A stretch of 64,000 bases of DNA, taken from the NCBI RefSeq assembly GCF_023155275.1, contig NZ_JALMUV010000017.1, positions 62,001-126,000 of the forward strand. The letters run 5' to 3'. The position numbers and the translations under genes were made by a program. The stretch is from Streptomyces rhizoryzae. GTDB lineage: Bacteria; Actinomycetota; Actinomycetes; Streptomycetales; Streptomycetaceae. The notes beneath the pieces are model-generated. The model did no database searches and was not told the origin of the DNA. It worked only from the letters and a program-made list of their open reading frames with translations. This document shows positions 52,718 through 60,837 of this stretch, piece by piece (within the stretch, counting starts at the first letter, position 1; each line of letters opens with the position of its first letter).

Positions 52718-54742
52718 TCAGATGGGGTTCGAGGCCGGGGAGTCGCCGCGCCACGCCGCCAGCGACCGGGCCGCAGGTTCCTTGCCGGGCACCGCGTCAG
52801 GGACCCTGTCGACGGCCAGCAGCCAGCGCAGAAATCCGGGTTCCCGGGCTGCCACCAAGCCGTCGAGAAGCGTGTTGAGAGCTCTGGTCAGGTGCTCCGC
52901 ACCGACCGCCTCGGAGCACCAGTCGAGGAGGGTGTCCCGCATGTCGGCGAAGGTGGCCGGTTCGTTCAGGGCGTGCCCGGCCAGATGGACCGCGACCGAT
53001 ACCGAATCGCTGTCGGAGAGGACGTGGTCGCTCCACCAGGCGAGGTCCGTACGGGTCATGAAGGGGACGGCGAAGGCGACCAGCAGGCCGGGGATGCCAC
53101 CGGTCTCTACCCAGTCGCGCAAGTGGCACAGGACGGCTGCCCTGGCTTCGGAGCCGCTTGTTTCGAAACGCTGCACCAGGGCCGTCACTATGAGGGCGGC
53201 GAGGGACAGGCCGTCCGAGTCGTCGTCCAACGTCTCCATGAGCCGTCGCAGCAAGCGCAGGGTGTGCTCTTCCGTGAGGGGGGCTGCCTGGCAGGCATGG
53301 GCCACTGCCTCGCGCAGTGGTTTCTCCGCCGTGATGCTCCATTCTTCGAGCAGGTCGGCCGCTGTTCGTGCCGCGGCCGGGTCCCGGAGAGCCGCCCCCA
53401 GGCACCAGCCGGCCACCTGCGGGGCCGGGAGCGACGGGGCCAATGCCAGATCACGCAGGTATTCCATGGACCGGCCTTCTGTCGCTGATGCCATCGCGGC
53501 GACAGCCCGGCCGGCCCGTTCGATCTGATCGGCTTCGTCGCCGGGGCGGGCAAGCCAGGTGTGCAGCCGGGGCACCAGATCCGCGTGATCACGGCACAGG
53601 ACCTCCCACACGGTCTCGCTCATGGCGGGTCGGAAGAAGGACACCGTGTCAGCAATGTTCTCCCCGGCGCGCCGAACTTGGCGGGCACCGAGGAGCCGCA
53701 GGGTCTCGGACCAGGTGCGGTGACGGGTATCGCCGAACGAGTGGTCATGCGGACTGCGGGCGGCGGGCTCTTGCTCCCCACCCGGCCGTACCAGGCGCAG
53801 CAACTGCCCGGCCTGGTCACGCACAACGCTGGGCGGAAGCCCTCCGTAGACGCTGAGGGAGAGCAAGTGGGCGAGGAGGGTAGGGTCCGCCCGCACCCGA
53901 GCGACGACTTCGGTGCCTTCGGCCTGCGCCAGGTGGCGCACGACCTCTGCGCCGGAGGCTCCACCCGCGACGCCCAGCCGAAGTGTGGATTCCGCCGCCT
54001 GGGCCGCATGACGCGGCGACAGTCCCTCGGGCAACAACTCATCGAGCAGTCCCGGCTCCAAGGCCCGCAACCACTGTGCGAGCCTCTCCTTGTCCGCGCA
54101 GCCGTCCGAGAGATGGGAGGTGAAAACCTTGCGGGGGTCCGGGGGGCGGTGGCGTACGACCGGTACGCCCAGGCGGTCCTCCAGCGTGCCGGCCAGCCCG
54201 GGCGCCTCGGCCAGCACGATGAGCAGACGTGCCCCGGCCTCGGCCAGAGGGGCCTCCAGACGGGACAGGTCCCATGCCCGGAGCTGTAACGGGTCCGGCG
54301 GCTCCGTCACGAGGTAGCCGTGCACGCCCTGAGCCCGCGGCCCCCACAGGGAGAGATCGACCGCCCCGTCCACCTGGACGAGCATGGGCTCGTCGCTGCC
54401 ATGAGCCAACAGGTTGAGGGCGTGGGTCTCGCGCCCGGTCCCCGGCTCTCCGATTAGCACTGCGATTCCGGAGTCGAGCGCGGCGAGCGCGTTCTCGAAG
54501 CACGGCGGCGGTACAAAGCGCCGTCTCGCCGCTTCCAGATACGCGGACCGCACGGGACCTTGCCGCAGCGCCCCTGGCGTCGTGTCGCCGTCCGGCGAGG
54601 TGGACACGGTCTGGCGCTGATCGCCGGTCACCACACCGGTGTTGACGGTGCCGTGCGGCGCCACAACCACCATGTCCCGGCCGGCCAGAGCCGTCACCAG
54701 TGCGTCGAGCTCGCCAAGCCGGGGCATCTCAGGCGTCACCAT
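52718..54742 (-). CDS. STAND-like protein with N-terminal amyloid-like motif (copy 2)
   Basis: A 674-residue protein. Near the N-terminus (about residues 29-45) is the motif APHGTVNTGVVTGDQ shared with three other proteins of the locus. A P-loop domain follows, with GEPGTGRET at about 98-106, where the Walker A Lys is Arg. A hydrophobic strand LLIVLAEAP stands where Walker B would be but lacks the Asp pair. From about 240 to the end there are repeated helices of HEAT-like type. It is a paralogue of the protein at 56079-58246 along its length. A nucleotide-binding but weak or inactive NTPase acting as a sensor is inferred. The ATG at 54742 overlaps the miniprotein gene. Confidence 0.7.
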   Translation of the reverse strand: MVTPEMPRLGELDALVTALAGRDMVVVAPHGTVNTGVVTGDQRQTVSTSPDGDTTPGALRQGPVRSAYLEAARRRFVPPPCFENALAALDSGIAVLIGEPGTGRETHALNLLAHGSDEPMLVQVDGAVDLSLWGPRAQGVHGYLVTEPPDPLQLRAWDLSRLEAPLAEAGARLLIVLAEAPGLAGTLEDRLGVPVVRHRPPDPRKVFTSHLSDGCADKERLAQWLRALEPGLLDELLPEGLSPRHAAQAAESTLRLGVAGGASGAEVVRHLAQAEGTEVVARVRADPTLLAHLLSLSVYGGLPPSVVRDQAGQLLRLVRPGGEQEPAARSPHDHSFGDTRHRTWSETLRLLGARQVRRAGENIADTVSFFRPAMSETVWEVLCRDHADLVPRLHTWLARPGDEADQIERAGRAVAAMASATEGRSMEYLRDLALAPSLPAPQVAGWCLGAALRDPAAARTAADLLEEWSITAEKPLREAVAHACQAAPLTEEHTLRLLRRLMETLDDDSDGLSLAALIVTALVQRFETSGSEARAAVLCHLRDWVETGGIPGLLVAFAVPFMTRTDLAWWSDHVLSDSDSVSVAVHLAGHALNEPATFADMRDTLLDWCSEAVGAEHLTRALNTLLDGLVAAREPGFLRWLLAVDRVPDAVPGKEPAARSLAAWRGDSPASNPI

Positions 54743-54974
54743 CGGCTCCACCACAGAAGTGGTCGGGAAGCTCGACGGTTGTCACATGCTGGCCACCGTG
54801 GACGGTACCGGTGTTGATGATCCCGCGCTCGGCATTCAAGATCATGGTGGGGAGATTCTCCGTCTCCCGGCCGGCATTCGGCACCGCGCGGCGGATATCT
54901 GTTGACCCGGCGGTCTTCTGCGCTCGGTCGAACGCAAGAACATTGTCCGTACGAAGATTCTCTTCTGCTCGCAT
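54729..54974 (-). CDS. 81-residue miniprotein carrying the shared amyloid-like motif
   Basis: A small protein that contains little else than the locus motif: after a polar, charged first half (MRAEENLRTDNVLAFDRAQK) it has ERGIINTGTVHGGQHVTTVE at about 49-68 and a short acidic tail. The ATG at 54974 has GGAAGG upstream; ATG 54986 is an alternative. It overlaps the STAND-like gene by 14 bases and is the first gene after a terminator, so it opens a second transcription unit. It could be an adaptor or a regulator that co-assembles with the larger motif proteins. No family is recognised. Confidence 0.65.
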   Translation of the reverse strand: MRAEENLRTDNVLAFDRAQKTAGSTDIRRAVPNAGRETENLPTMILNAERGIINTGTVHGGQHVTTVELPDHFCGGADGDA

Positions 54975-55124
54975 GTCGCCTTCCATCCTCGGTGCAACCT
55001 GAAGCTGATCGGATGTCCATTCCGTGGACGCATCGAGAGTCCTACGTATCGCTCCGCCGATCCGCTCCCGAGGCCCAGAAAATGCGTGACCGCACTCACA
55101 TCGCAAACAGTCAGGCGCCCGCAC
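54975..55124 (-). promoter_or_regulatory. Probable promoter region of the second accessory unit
   Basis: The stretch between the terminator and the miniprotein gene is less GC-rich than its surroundings. It holds GATACGTAG-like sequence about 70 bases before the ATG that could supply a -10 element. No convincing -35 was found. Confidence 0.3.
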
Positions 55125-55164
55125 AAAAAAGAGCGAGTGTGCTGCCCGAAGGCAGCACACTCGC
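55125..55164 (-). terminator. Intrinsic terminator splitting the accessory locus
   Basis: A perfect 14-bp stem (55133-55146 with 55151-55164, loop CGAA) is followed on the minus strand by TC and six T. It is a canonical rho-independent terminator just after the gene at 55198, so the locus is made as at least two transcripts. Confidence 0.85.
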
Positions 55165-55197
55165 TGGCTGACCGGCTTACCGGCTCGGTCACTGACG

Positions 55198-56082
55198 TCA
55201 GGCGGACCCGCCGGGAACCGAGCGCCCGAGCGCGGCGAGCCGATCGCGCAGAAGATATGAGATCTCCTTGCGCTCCTGATCGGTCAGTGTGCCCAGCAGC
55301 ACGGCCAGTTCCTCCTGCCAGTCGGTGCGCGGAGGGCTCAGCAGATCCTGGTGATCGACCGCCCAGTCAAGCACTTGGCGTACCTGGTCGGGATGTCTGA
55401 GCAGCCACAGTGCCGCCAGCGACACCGGCCCCGCGTGAAGGGCCTGGAGGCAGAACTCGTACTCGCCGCGGCGGCTGGTCGTCCAGGAGTAGCGGACTCC
55501 CTCACCTTCCTCCTGGCCAAGAAGCAGTTCTTCGCCGGATTCCCGGAGCCGGACGTCGAACACCCGGTAGCTCAGACCCGCTTCCTCCAGGCGTTGCGGC
55601 ATGCCGAGATGCTGCATGATCTCCGGTGCCCCCAACCCGTTGCCGGCCACCGCCTGGGTCTCGGCCAACTGGTGCAGCGTGCCGGTGAGATGGGTCCGCA
55701 CCACATGCCAGCCGTGCACGGTGCCCGAGCGCACGACTCGGACTGGGTCGTGGACCCACCAGGAAACCCACAAGTCCACCGATTCTGTTCCGTACACGGT
55801 GGGAAGTCCGACCGCCCGTGTGTCCACGTGCTCGGTCGCGTCCACCCGGAAGGCATCGGTGTAGTCCCTGCTCAGGCCTGGGGCCGGCGCTCCGTCCGTC
55901 ACGGGTGCGTACGCCCCCCTATCGTCCGGGTCTCCCCGGTGACCGAGGAAGAAGTAGTCGCCCTCGGTGTCTTTGAGCACCAGCGACCAGTCCCTTGCCG
56001 CTGACCAGCGGTGACTGAGTATTTCCCGCCAGGGAGGCTTGGCGGATCGCCAATAGAGCCGCTCGGTGGCCTCGTCGGTCAT
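55198..56082 (-). CDS. Hypothetical protein of the cyclase-STAND operon
   Basis: A 294-residue protein without signal peptide. The first third contains many Trp and acidic residues (LYWRSAKPPWREILSHRWSA). The middle (VDLWVSWWVHDPVRVVRSGT, VHGWHVVRTHLTGTLHQLAE) weakly resembles an SPFH/band-7-type stretch. The C-terminal 90 residues are helical (ALWLLRHPDQVRQVLDWAVD). I cannot assign a family with confidence. It lacks the shared amyloid-like motif. The ATG at 56082 overlaps the stop of the STAND-like gene (ATGA) and GGGAGG lies ahead, so it is translated together with it. A strong terminator follows. Confidence 0.6.
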   Translation of the reverse strand: MTDEATERLYWRSAKPPWREILSHRWSAARDWSLVLKDTEGDYFFLGHRGDPDDRGAYAPVTDGAPAPGLSRDYTDAFRVDATEHVDTRAVGLPTVYGTESVDLWVSWWVHDPVRVVRSGTVHGWHVVRTHLTGTLHQLAETQAVAGNGLGAPEIMQHLGMPQRLEEAGLSYRVFDVRLRESGEELLLGQEEGEGVRYSWTTSRRGEYEFCLQALHAGPVSLAALWLLRHPDQVRQVLDWAVDHQDLLSPPRTDWQEELAVLLGTLTDQERKEISYLLRDRLAALGRSVPGGSA

Positions 56083-58246
56083 GCCGCCTCCCACCGCTCA
56101 CCGGCACGCCATTTGCTGAGGGCGGCCCGCGCTGTGCCCAGCCCGGCCCAACCGTCGGCGCCCGCCTCATTCATTTCTACGAACAACCGGAATTCGCCGG
56201 ATTGCATGGTCTGGGCCAGAGCCGCAAACAGGTTCTCAACCGCACGATGCAGCGTTTCGTTCCAGCGCCCCCAGTCGGCCCAGCGCACCAATGCAGTGCA
56301 GGTCGCGTCGAAGGACCCTTCCGCATTCAGGGCGCGGTGGATGATTTCGACTACCAACTCTGATTCCGGATCTTGATCGGCGAGTTTTTGCGTGAACCAC
56401 TGCGGGGACTGCAACAACTGAGCGAACAGTGAGAGAACCTGCTCCGTGTCGCATTGCTCTTCGACAAGCCACTCGAATAGGCGGAAGAATACCTCGTTCT
56501 CGTTCCCCGCCTGGAACAGGCTCAGAAGCGCCACCCGTACGGCCAGCAGGAGTCTGTTGTCGTCCCGGAGATCCTCCTCATGGAGGCGCTCCCGCACGCC
56601 GAGAAGGAGGGTGCGGAGAAGACGCAGAGCGAGGTCCGGTCGCGAAATTCCGAACTCCGCGCCGCAGGCGTACGCCACCGTTGTCCTCAGACGGAAGTCG
56701 GCGCCCAGGCTCCACTGCTGGAGGCGGTAGCGCACCTCCGCTACCAGCAGGGGGTCTTCGGCGGCGATGCCCAGCGCGTTGGCCGCGATCAGACGGCTGG
56801 TGTAACGCTCGGACTCCGCGAGGGCCTGGATGTGCAGCAATGCGCGCCGCCCGCCTCCCCACCTTGCGGCTTGGCCCATGAACGTGCCGACGGACCGGGT
56901 GAGTTCGGTGGAGCGCCGCACCTCGCGCAGCCACTCGACCAGGAGGTCCGACAATTGGCCGTACTCCCGCCACACGTGCCGGAGCACTGCCTCGGCTTGC
57001 CGGTGCCTGACGAACACCACTGCCTCCACGCTGTGCGCGTACGCCCCCTCCGTGCGGATCTCACGTTCCTTCCGGACAGCACGGACGGCACCCAGCAGGT
57101 CTGTCAGGGCTCGCCTGAAGACGAAGGCCGGGTTGGGCCGCTCTGCCTTCTCCGCTCCTTGAGGGTCTGTCGCCGGTAGCACGGCCGTCAGGCGGTCTCC
57201 GGAGAGTTCGAGCAGTCTGTCGGCCTCCTCTCTGATGAGCCGGTGGTCCAGCCCTTCGTAGACGCAGGCGGCCAGCAAGAAGGCCAGGGCGTCCGGGTCG
57301 CCTCGCAGCTTCGCCAGGAGTTCCGGAACTTCCCGCTCTGCTCGGTAGCTCAGTCGGTCCCCCACGTCACCGAGGGCTTCCGGATCGCCGTCTGCCGCCA
57401 CGATGGCCGTCACCAGTTCGACCACTTCCGCCGGGACCAGCTCGGGGACCAGCAGGTCGCCCAAATCATGACGCTGGTCCAGTGCTGCCAGCAGGCGCTC
57501 ACGCTCCCGCTGATCCGGTACCACCGCTTCGAAGTAGCTGCCGAACACCATGGCCGGGGGAGGCGGGACGCACACTGTGGGGGCGACGTGGAGATCCTGT
57601 TCGAGGCGCCGCAGCAGAGCCGCATCATCGGGGAGCACAATCACCATGCGTGCCCCGGCCTTGTGCAGCAGGGAGCGCACGTGGCCCAGGACACCGGGGC
57701 CGAGAGGCCGGGAGGGGAACAGGCCGTCCATCAGATAGCCACGTGCCGCCGTATCCGTGGGCCGCCAACGGTCCAGTTCGGTGACACTGTCCAGGGCCTG
57801 TAGCGGGGCGCCTTCGCCGCAACTCGCGCGCAGGAGGTTCAGCGCTGCGGTGCGACGACCGGATCCCGGCCGGCCAGGAAGAGCGGCCCGTCCTGCAACT
57901 TCTCAAGCGCCGCCTCGAACCAGTCGGGACGCGCGAACCCGTAGGCCGCGGCTCGCACTTCCGCCTCCGGGACGGGCCCCTCGCGGACTCTGCCTTCCCG
58001 GCGCCTCCGCCCTTCGTCGGCAGGCACGTTGTGGACGCGCTGGCCACCGTGGACGGAGCCGGCGTTGATGTTGCCGTGCGGGGCGTACACGAAGGGCCCC
58101 CCGGCCCTCGCGGCGCCGCCGATGGCGTCGATCAGCTCGGAGACGTCGGGCTCAGCCTCCGTCCGGAGCGGTTCGCCATCAGGCGGCGGCTCCAGCGAGG
58201 GGGGAGCGGGTTGCTCCGTCGGCAGTGCCGCGTCCTCCGGAGTCAC
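56079..58246 (-). pseudogene. STAND-like protein with N-terminal amyloid-like motif (copy 1), frameshifted
   Basis: About 720 residues if the frame is restored. Residues 1-50 are acidic and Pro-rich, then comes the motif APHGNINAGSVHGGQRV (about 55-71). The P-loop begins FEAALEKLQDGPLFLAG in frame one and continues GRPGSGRRTAALNLL in another frame; the break is at about 57866-57876 in a GGCCGGCC tandem, consistent with loss of one 4-base unit. The Walker A Lys is Arg, as in copy 2. MVIVLPDD stands at the Walker B position. The C-terminal 450 residues are HEAT-like helices. It may be a real pseudogene, a phase-variable gene or an assembly error. ATG 58246 overlaps the cyclase stop. Confidence 0.7.
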
Positions 58247-59178
58247 TGCCGCCCCTGGTATTTGTCGCCGTGGACCCGGTCTCCCTGGAATCCCCGGACC
58301 CGGCCGGCCTTGTTGCCTTCGACGTGGTCGCCGGCCACGTGGTAGTTGCCCACGCTCTGACCACCGCTGACGGTGCCCGTATTGATGTTGCCGTTGGGGG
58401 CGCTGTTCCGCACAGCAGCAGTTCGTGTGTCATCGCGGGGCACGGGACGGACGTCTTCCCGCGCGGGTTCCTGGGCAGGAACGGTGGCGTTCCCGGCGTC
58501 CGAGTGTTCTTCGTACAACGGCCCGGACGGCTGGGGCACGTAGAGCCAGGCCCGCTGGGAGAACGGTTTGCCAGGAACCGTCGCGGCCACCTCCACGAAG
58601 TGGTCGGGGTGGCGGCCGGTGTACCCACTGGTGACCGCATCCTCGTAGCAGCGGTCAGAGAGGATGGCCGCGACGTGGGTGACGTTCTCCTTGTGGGAAG
58701 CGAGCACGGCCTTCACCGGGTGGGAGTCGAGCAGGCGGTGCGTGTCGTTGCGTGCTGTCCCGTTGCCGCTGAACTCGTCTCCGGTGTCAGGCAGCGGGCC
58801 GACGTGCAGGCTGGCCCGGAGCCGGATGGGCACTGTTCCGAGGGACAGGACATTGAAGTCGGTCAGGACGTCCTGCAGGGTGAGCAGCAGCGGGTGGATC
58901 ACGAAAGGCATCCGGGCGGGGTCGAATCCGAAGACGTAGCCGTCACCGGTCGAAGCGGGGAAGGCGCGGTTGTCCCACAGGTCTTGCAGCTCTGCCCTGG
59001 ACAGTGCGGTCTTGAGGAGTTCGGGGACGGCTCGGCTGACGGCTTCGTGCTCGATCGCCGGACGTCCGGTGAAGTCCTTGGCGTCCACGGCGAGGATGCC
59101 CCGATAGGGAGGCAGCAGACGGCTGCGGGTGTAGGGACTGGTGATCTGCTGCGGCAGTTCGGTGGTGAACTCGCGCAT
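58243..59178 (-). CDS. Class III nucleotide-cyclase-like protein with C-terminal amyloid-like motif
   Basis: A 311-residue protein. Residues 25-215 look like a class III cyclase homology domain: GILAVDAKDFTG with a metal-binding Asp candidate (32), STGDGYVFGF with Asp79, RASLHVGP, and NDTHRLL giving the Asn144-x3-Arg148 pair that supports catalysis in this class. A polar linker (about 217-258) leads to NSAPNGNINTGTVSGGQSVG (about 258-277), then a Gly/Asp repeat tail (VAGDHVEGNKAG, GDRVHGDKYQG). The motif at the C-terminus is the effector-side arrangement. The product nucleotide cannot be predicted. ATG 59178 has AGAGGAG upstream; it is the first large gene of the operon after the Crp-like regulator. 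Confidence 0.7.
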   Translation of the reverse strand: MREFTTELPQQITSPYTRSRLLPPYRGILAVDAKDFTGRPAIEHEAVSRAVPELLKTALSRAELQDLWDNRAFPASTGDGYVFGFDPARMPFVIHPLLLTLQDVLTDFNVLSLGTVPIRLRASLHVGPLPDTGDEFSGNGTARNDTHRLLDSHPVKAVLASHKENVTHVAAILSDRCYEDAVTSGYTGRHPDHFVEVAATVPGKPFSQRAWLYVPQPSGPLYEEHSDAGNATVPAQEPAREDVRPVPRDDTRTAAVRNSAPNGNINTGTVSGGQSVGNYHVAGDHVEGNKAGRVRGFQGDRVHGDKYQGRQ

Positions 59179-59195
59179 GTCACTCCTCTGTGAAG

Positions 59196-59224
59196 CCCGC
59201 CCGTTCCCTGGGGATCCGGGCGGG
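59196..59224 (-). promoter_or_regulatory. Hairpin ahead of the cyclase gene
   Basis: CCCGCCCG (59196-59203) pairs with CGGGCGGG (59217-59224) in the 147-base gap between the Crp-like gene and the cyclase gene, about 18 bases before the cyclase ATG. It might limit read-through or translation. Confidence 0.35.
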
Positions 59225-59325
59225 ACGCTCGGGTACGCGGTGTCGCGCATGTCGAGCCTCACAGCGAGTGCGAGTGCGTTCCGTTCCGCAGGCCCAGACG
59301 GGAGGTGACGTGGGCCACACCGGGC

Positions 59326-59982
59326 TCACGTGTCGGTGAGGCCGGAGATGACCTCCCGCAGCCCTTCCACGCTGGTCACCTCGATGCGGCTCTTCCCGGC
59401 CTTCACCAGGTCCGGCCCGAGCTGCGTCAACGCCTTGCTGACGGCCTTGCGGCCCGCGTCGATGTGCTGAGCCAGGTCTTCCCTGGTGAGCGAGAAGCGG
59501 CGGAGCCCGTCGGAGACCTCGACCAGACGGATCAGTGCCTTGGCGAGGCGTTCGTGCACAGTCCCATCGCGGGCCTCGGTCTGCTCCCGCAATCGGTTGG
59601 AGGCCATCATGGCGAGCGGATAGGCAAGCCGGTGCTCGTGTACGAAACGCTGGAACTCCTTTCTCGGAACAACCGATGATTTGCATTTGCTCATTGTCCA
59701 GACGTCGGCCAGTCGTTCAGCTCCGCTCTGGAGCGCCATTTCGCCCAGGATCTCGCCCGGGCCGCGAAAGGCGAGCAATCGCTGCCGCCCGTCGCGGTCT
59801 GTTCGAACGATCTTCACTAGGCCGCTGGTCAGTGCGAGTACGTGAGTGCCCTCGCACCCCTGGCTCAGTAATTTTTCGCCTGCCAGGTAGGTCTGGGACG
59901 GATAGCGCGTCAGTTCCTCCCACTCGGTAGGTGTTACCAGGTCGCGAAGAGGACGGGCCGGGTGAGGGATATCTTCACTCAT
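59326..59982 (-). CDS. Crp/Fnr family regulator with cNMP-binding domain
   Basis: A 218-residue protein. The cyclic-nucleotide-binding barrel (about 12-125) contains GEKLLSQGCEGTHVLALTSG and the phosphate-binding cassette GEILGEMALQSGAERLADV. In the latter the key Glu and Arg are kept but the usual Ser/Thr after Arg is Leu. The C-terminal winged helix (about 145-215) has LTREDLAQHIDAGRKAVSKA. TAGCGT six bases before the ATG on the minus strand suggests a leaderless mRNA. It lies directly upstream of the nucleotide-cyclase-like gene and is read in the same direction, so a cyclic-nucleotide circuit is a natural inference. Ligand unproven. Confidence 0.82.
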   Translation of the reverse strand: MSEDIPHPARPLRDLVTPTEWEELTRYPSQTYLAGEKLLSQGCEGTHVLALTSGLVKIVRTDRDGRQRLLAFRGPGEILGEMALQSGAERLADVWTMSKCKSSVVPRKEFQRFVHEHRLAYPLAMMASNRLREQTEARDGTVHERLAKALIRLVEVSDGLRRFSLTREDLAQHIDAGRKAVSKALTQLGPDLVKAGKSRIEVTSVEGLREVISGLTDT

Positions 59983-60197
59983 GCGATCACGCTAGGGCGT
60001 AGGCCTCCCCAAGAACTGAGGAATTCCGGATCTCACGCCTGTGGGAGATGTGAAGAGGCCGAGATCTTTCCGTTCGGCGAAAACCCACTCACAGCAGCGG
60101 AAGCCGTGCCGCCGGAAGGCGCACTGCGAAGCGCTCCGGGGGTGAGCGGTGCGGAGCGGGCGTCTGAGCTTGCTCCGGGGTGGGCGGCGGGAGGGGG

Positions 60198-60638
60198 TCA
60201 GGTCCGGTGGCGGGTGGCCAGGTGGGTGCAGAGGGCGGCGAGGGGGAGTTCGGCGGCGAGGGCCATGGCGGTGGCGGTGGCCAGTTCGGGGCCGGGGGCG
60301 GCGGTGAGGAGGTCCAGGCAGGCGTCGGTGAGGAGCAGGGCGGCGGCGAGGGCCGCGGGGGCGTGGTGGCCGGGGGCGGCGCGGAGCAGGCGGGTGCCGG
60401 CGGTGAGCAGGGCGGCGGCCTCCAGGACGTCCAGGGCGATCCAGGCGGCGGCCTCGGCGGGCGGCAGGGTGGCGGCGAGGTAGCCGAGCCAGGGCAGCAG
60501 GGCCAGGCCCGCGCCGACCAGGAGGCGGCCCTGCCAGGGGCGGGTGCGGGGAAGGGGTGTGGAGGCGCCGCGTCCGCGGCCCGCGACGGCCGGGCAACCA
60601 CCGTTGCCGGGGCGGGGGTTGAAGGTGGCGAGGGCCAT
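60198..60638 (-). CDS. Small multi-pass membrane protein
   Basis: A 146-residue hypothetical protein. A polar start (MALATFNPRPGNGGCPAVAG) is followed by about four hydrophobic helices (LLVGAGLALLPWLGYLAATL, AAWIALDVLEAAALLTAG, AALAAALLLTDACLDLLTAA, MALAAELPLAALCTHLA). No family is recognised. The ATG at 60638 has AAGGA at rather long spacing; an earlier start is possible. It is divergent from the NarL-type kinase gene at 60838 and may be functionally linked, but nothing in the sequence proves it. Confidence 0.6.
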   Translation of the reverse strand: MALATFNPRPGNGGCPAVAGRGRGASTPLPRTRPWQGRLLVGAGLALLPWLGYLAATLPPAEAAAWIALDVLEAAALLTAGTRLLRAAPGHHAPAALAAALLLTDACLDLLTAAPGPELATATAMALAAELPLAALCTHLATRHRT

Positions 60639-60837
60639 GGCGGAGGCGGTCCTTCCGGGGGTGCGGCCCCGGTGGGCGGGGCCGTGGGCCCGGCTTTCGG
60701 GCGTGTGATCAAGGCTCCTGGAGCGGGCGCGGCGCGTCAGTAGCGACGGTGTCCGAGCCGGGGTGGTGCCAGGTACACCCCCGTTCCGGAAGCAGGTGTG
60801 ACAGCCTTCGTTGACCTGGGTGTTTACCGTCGTACCC

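Noticed and set aside
52718..58246. Genuine NACHT or AP-ATPase domains in the STAND-like proteins
   Set aside because: Walker A Lys is replaced and no Walker B Asp pair or NACHT-specific motif is visible, so only STAND-like is claimed.
49316..60180. Prophage or integrative conjugative element
   Set aside because: No integrase, relaxase, FtsK-type transfer or structural phage genes are present; only an excisionase-like HTH and a tRNA edge were seen.
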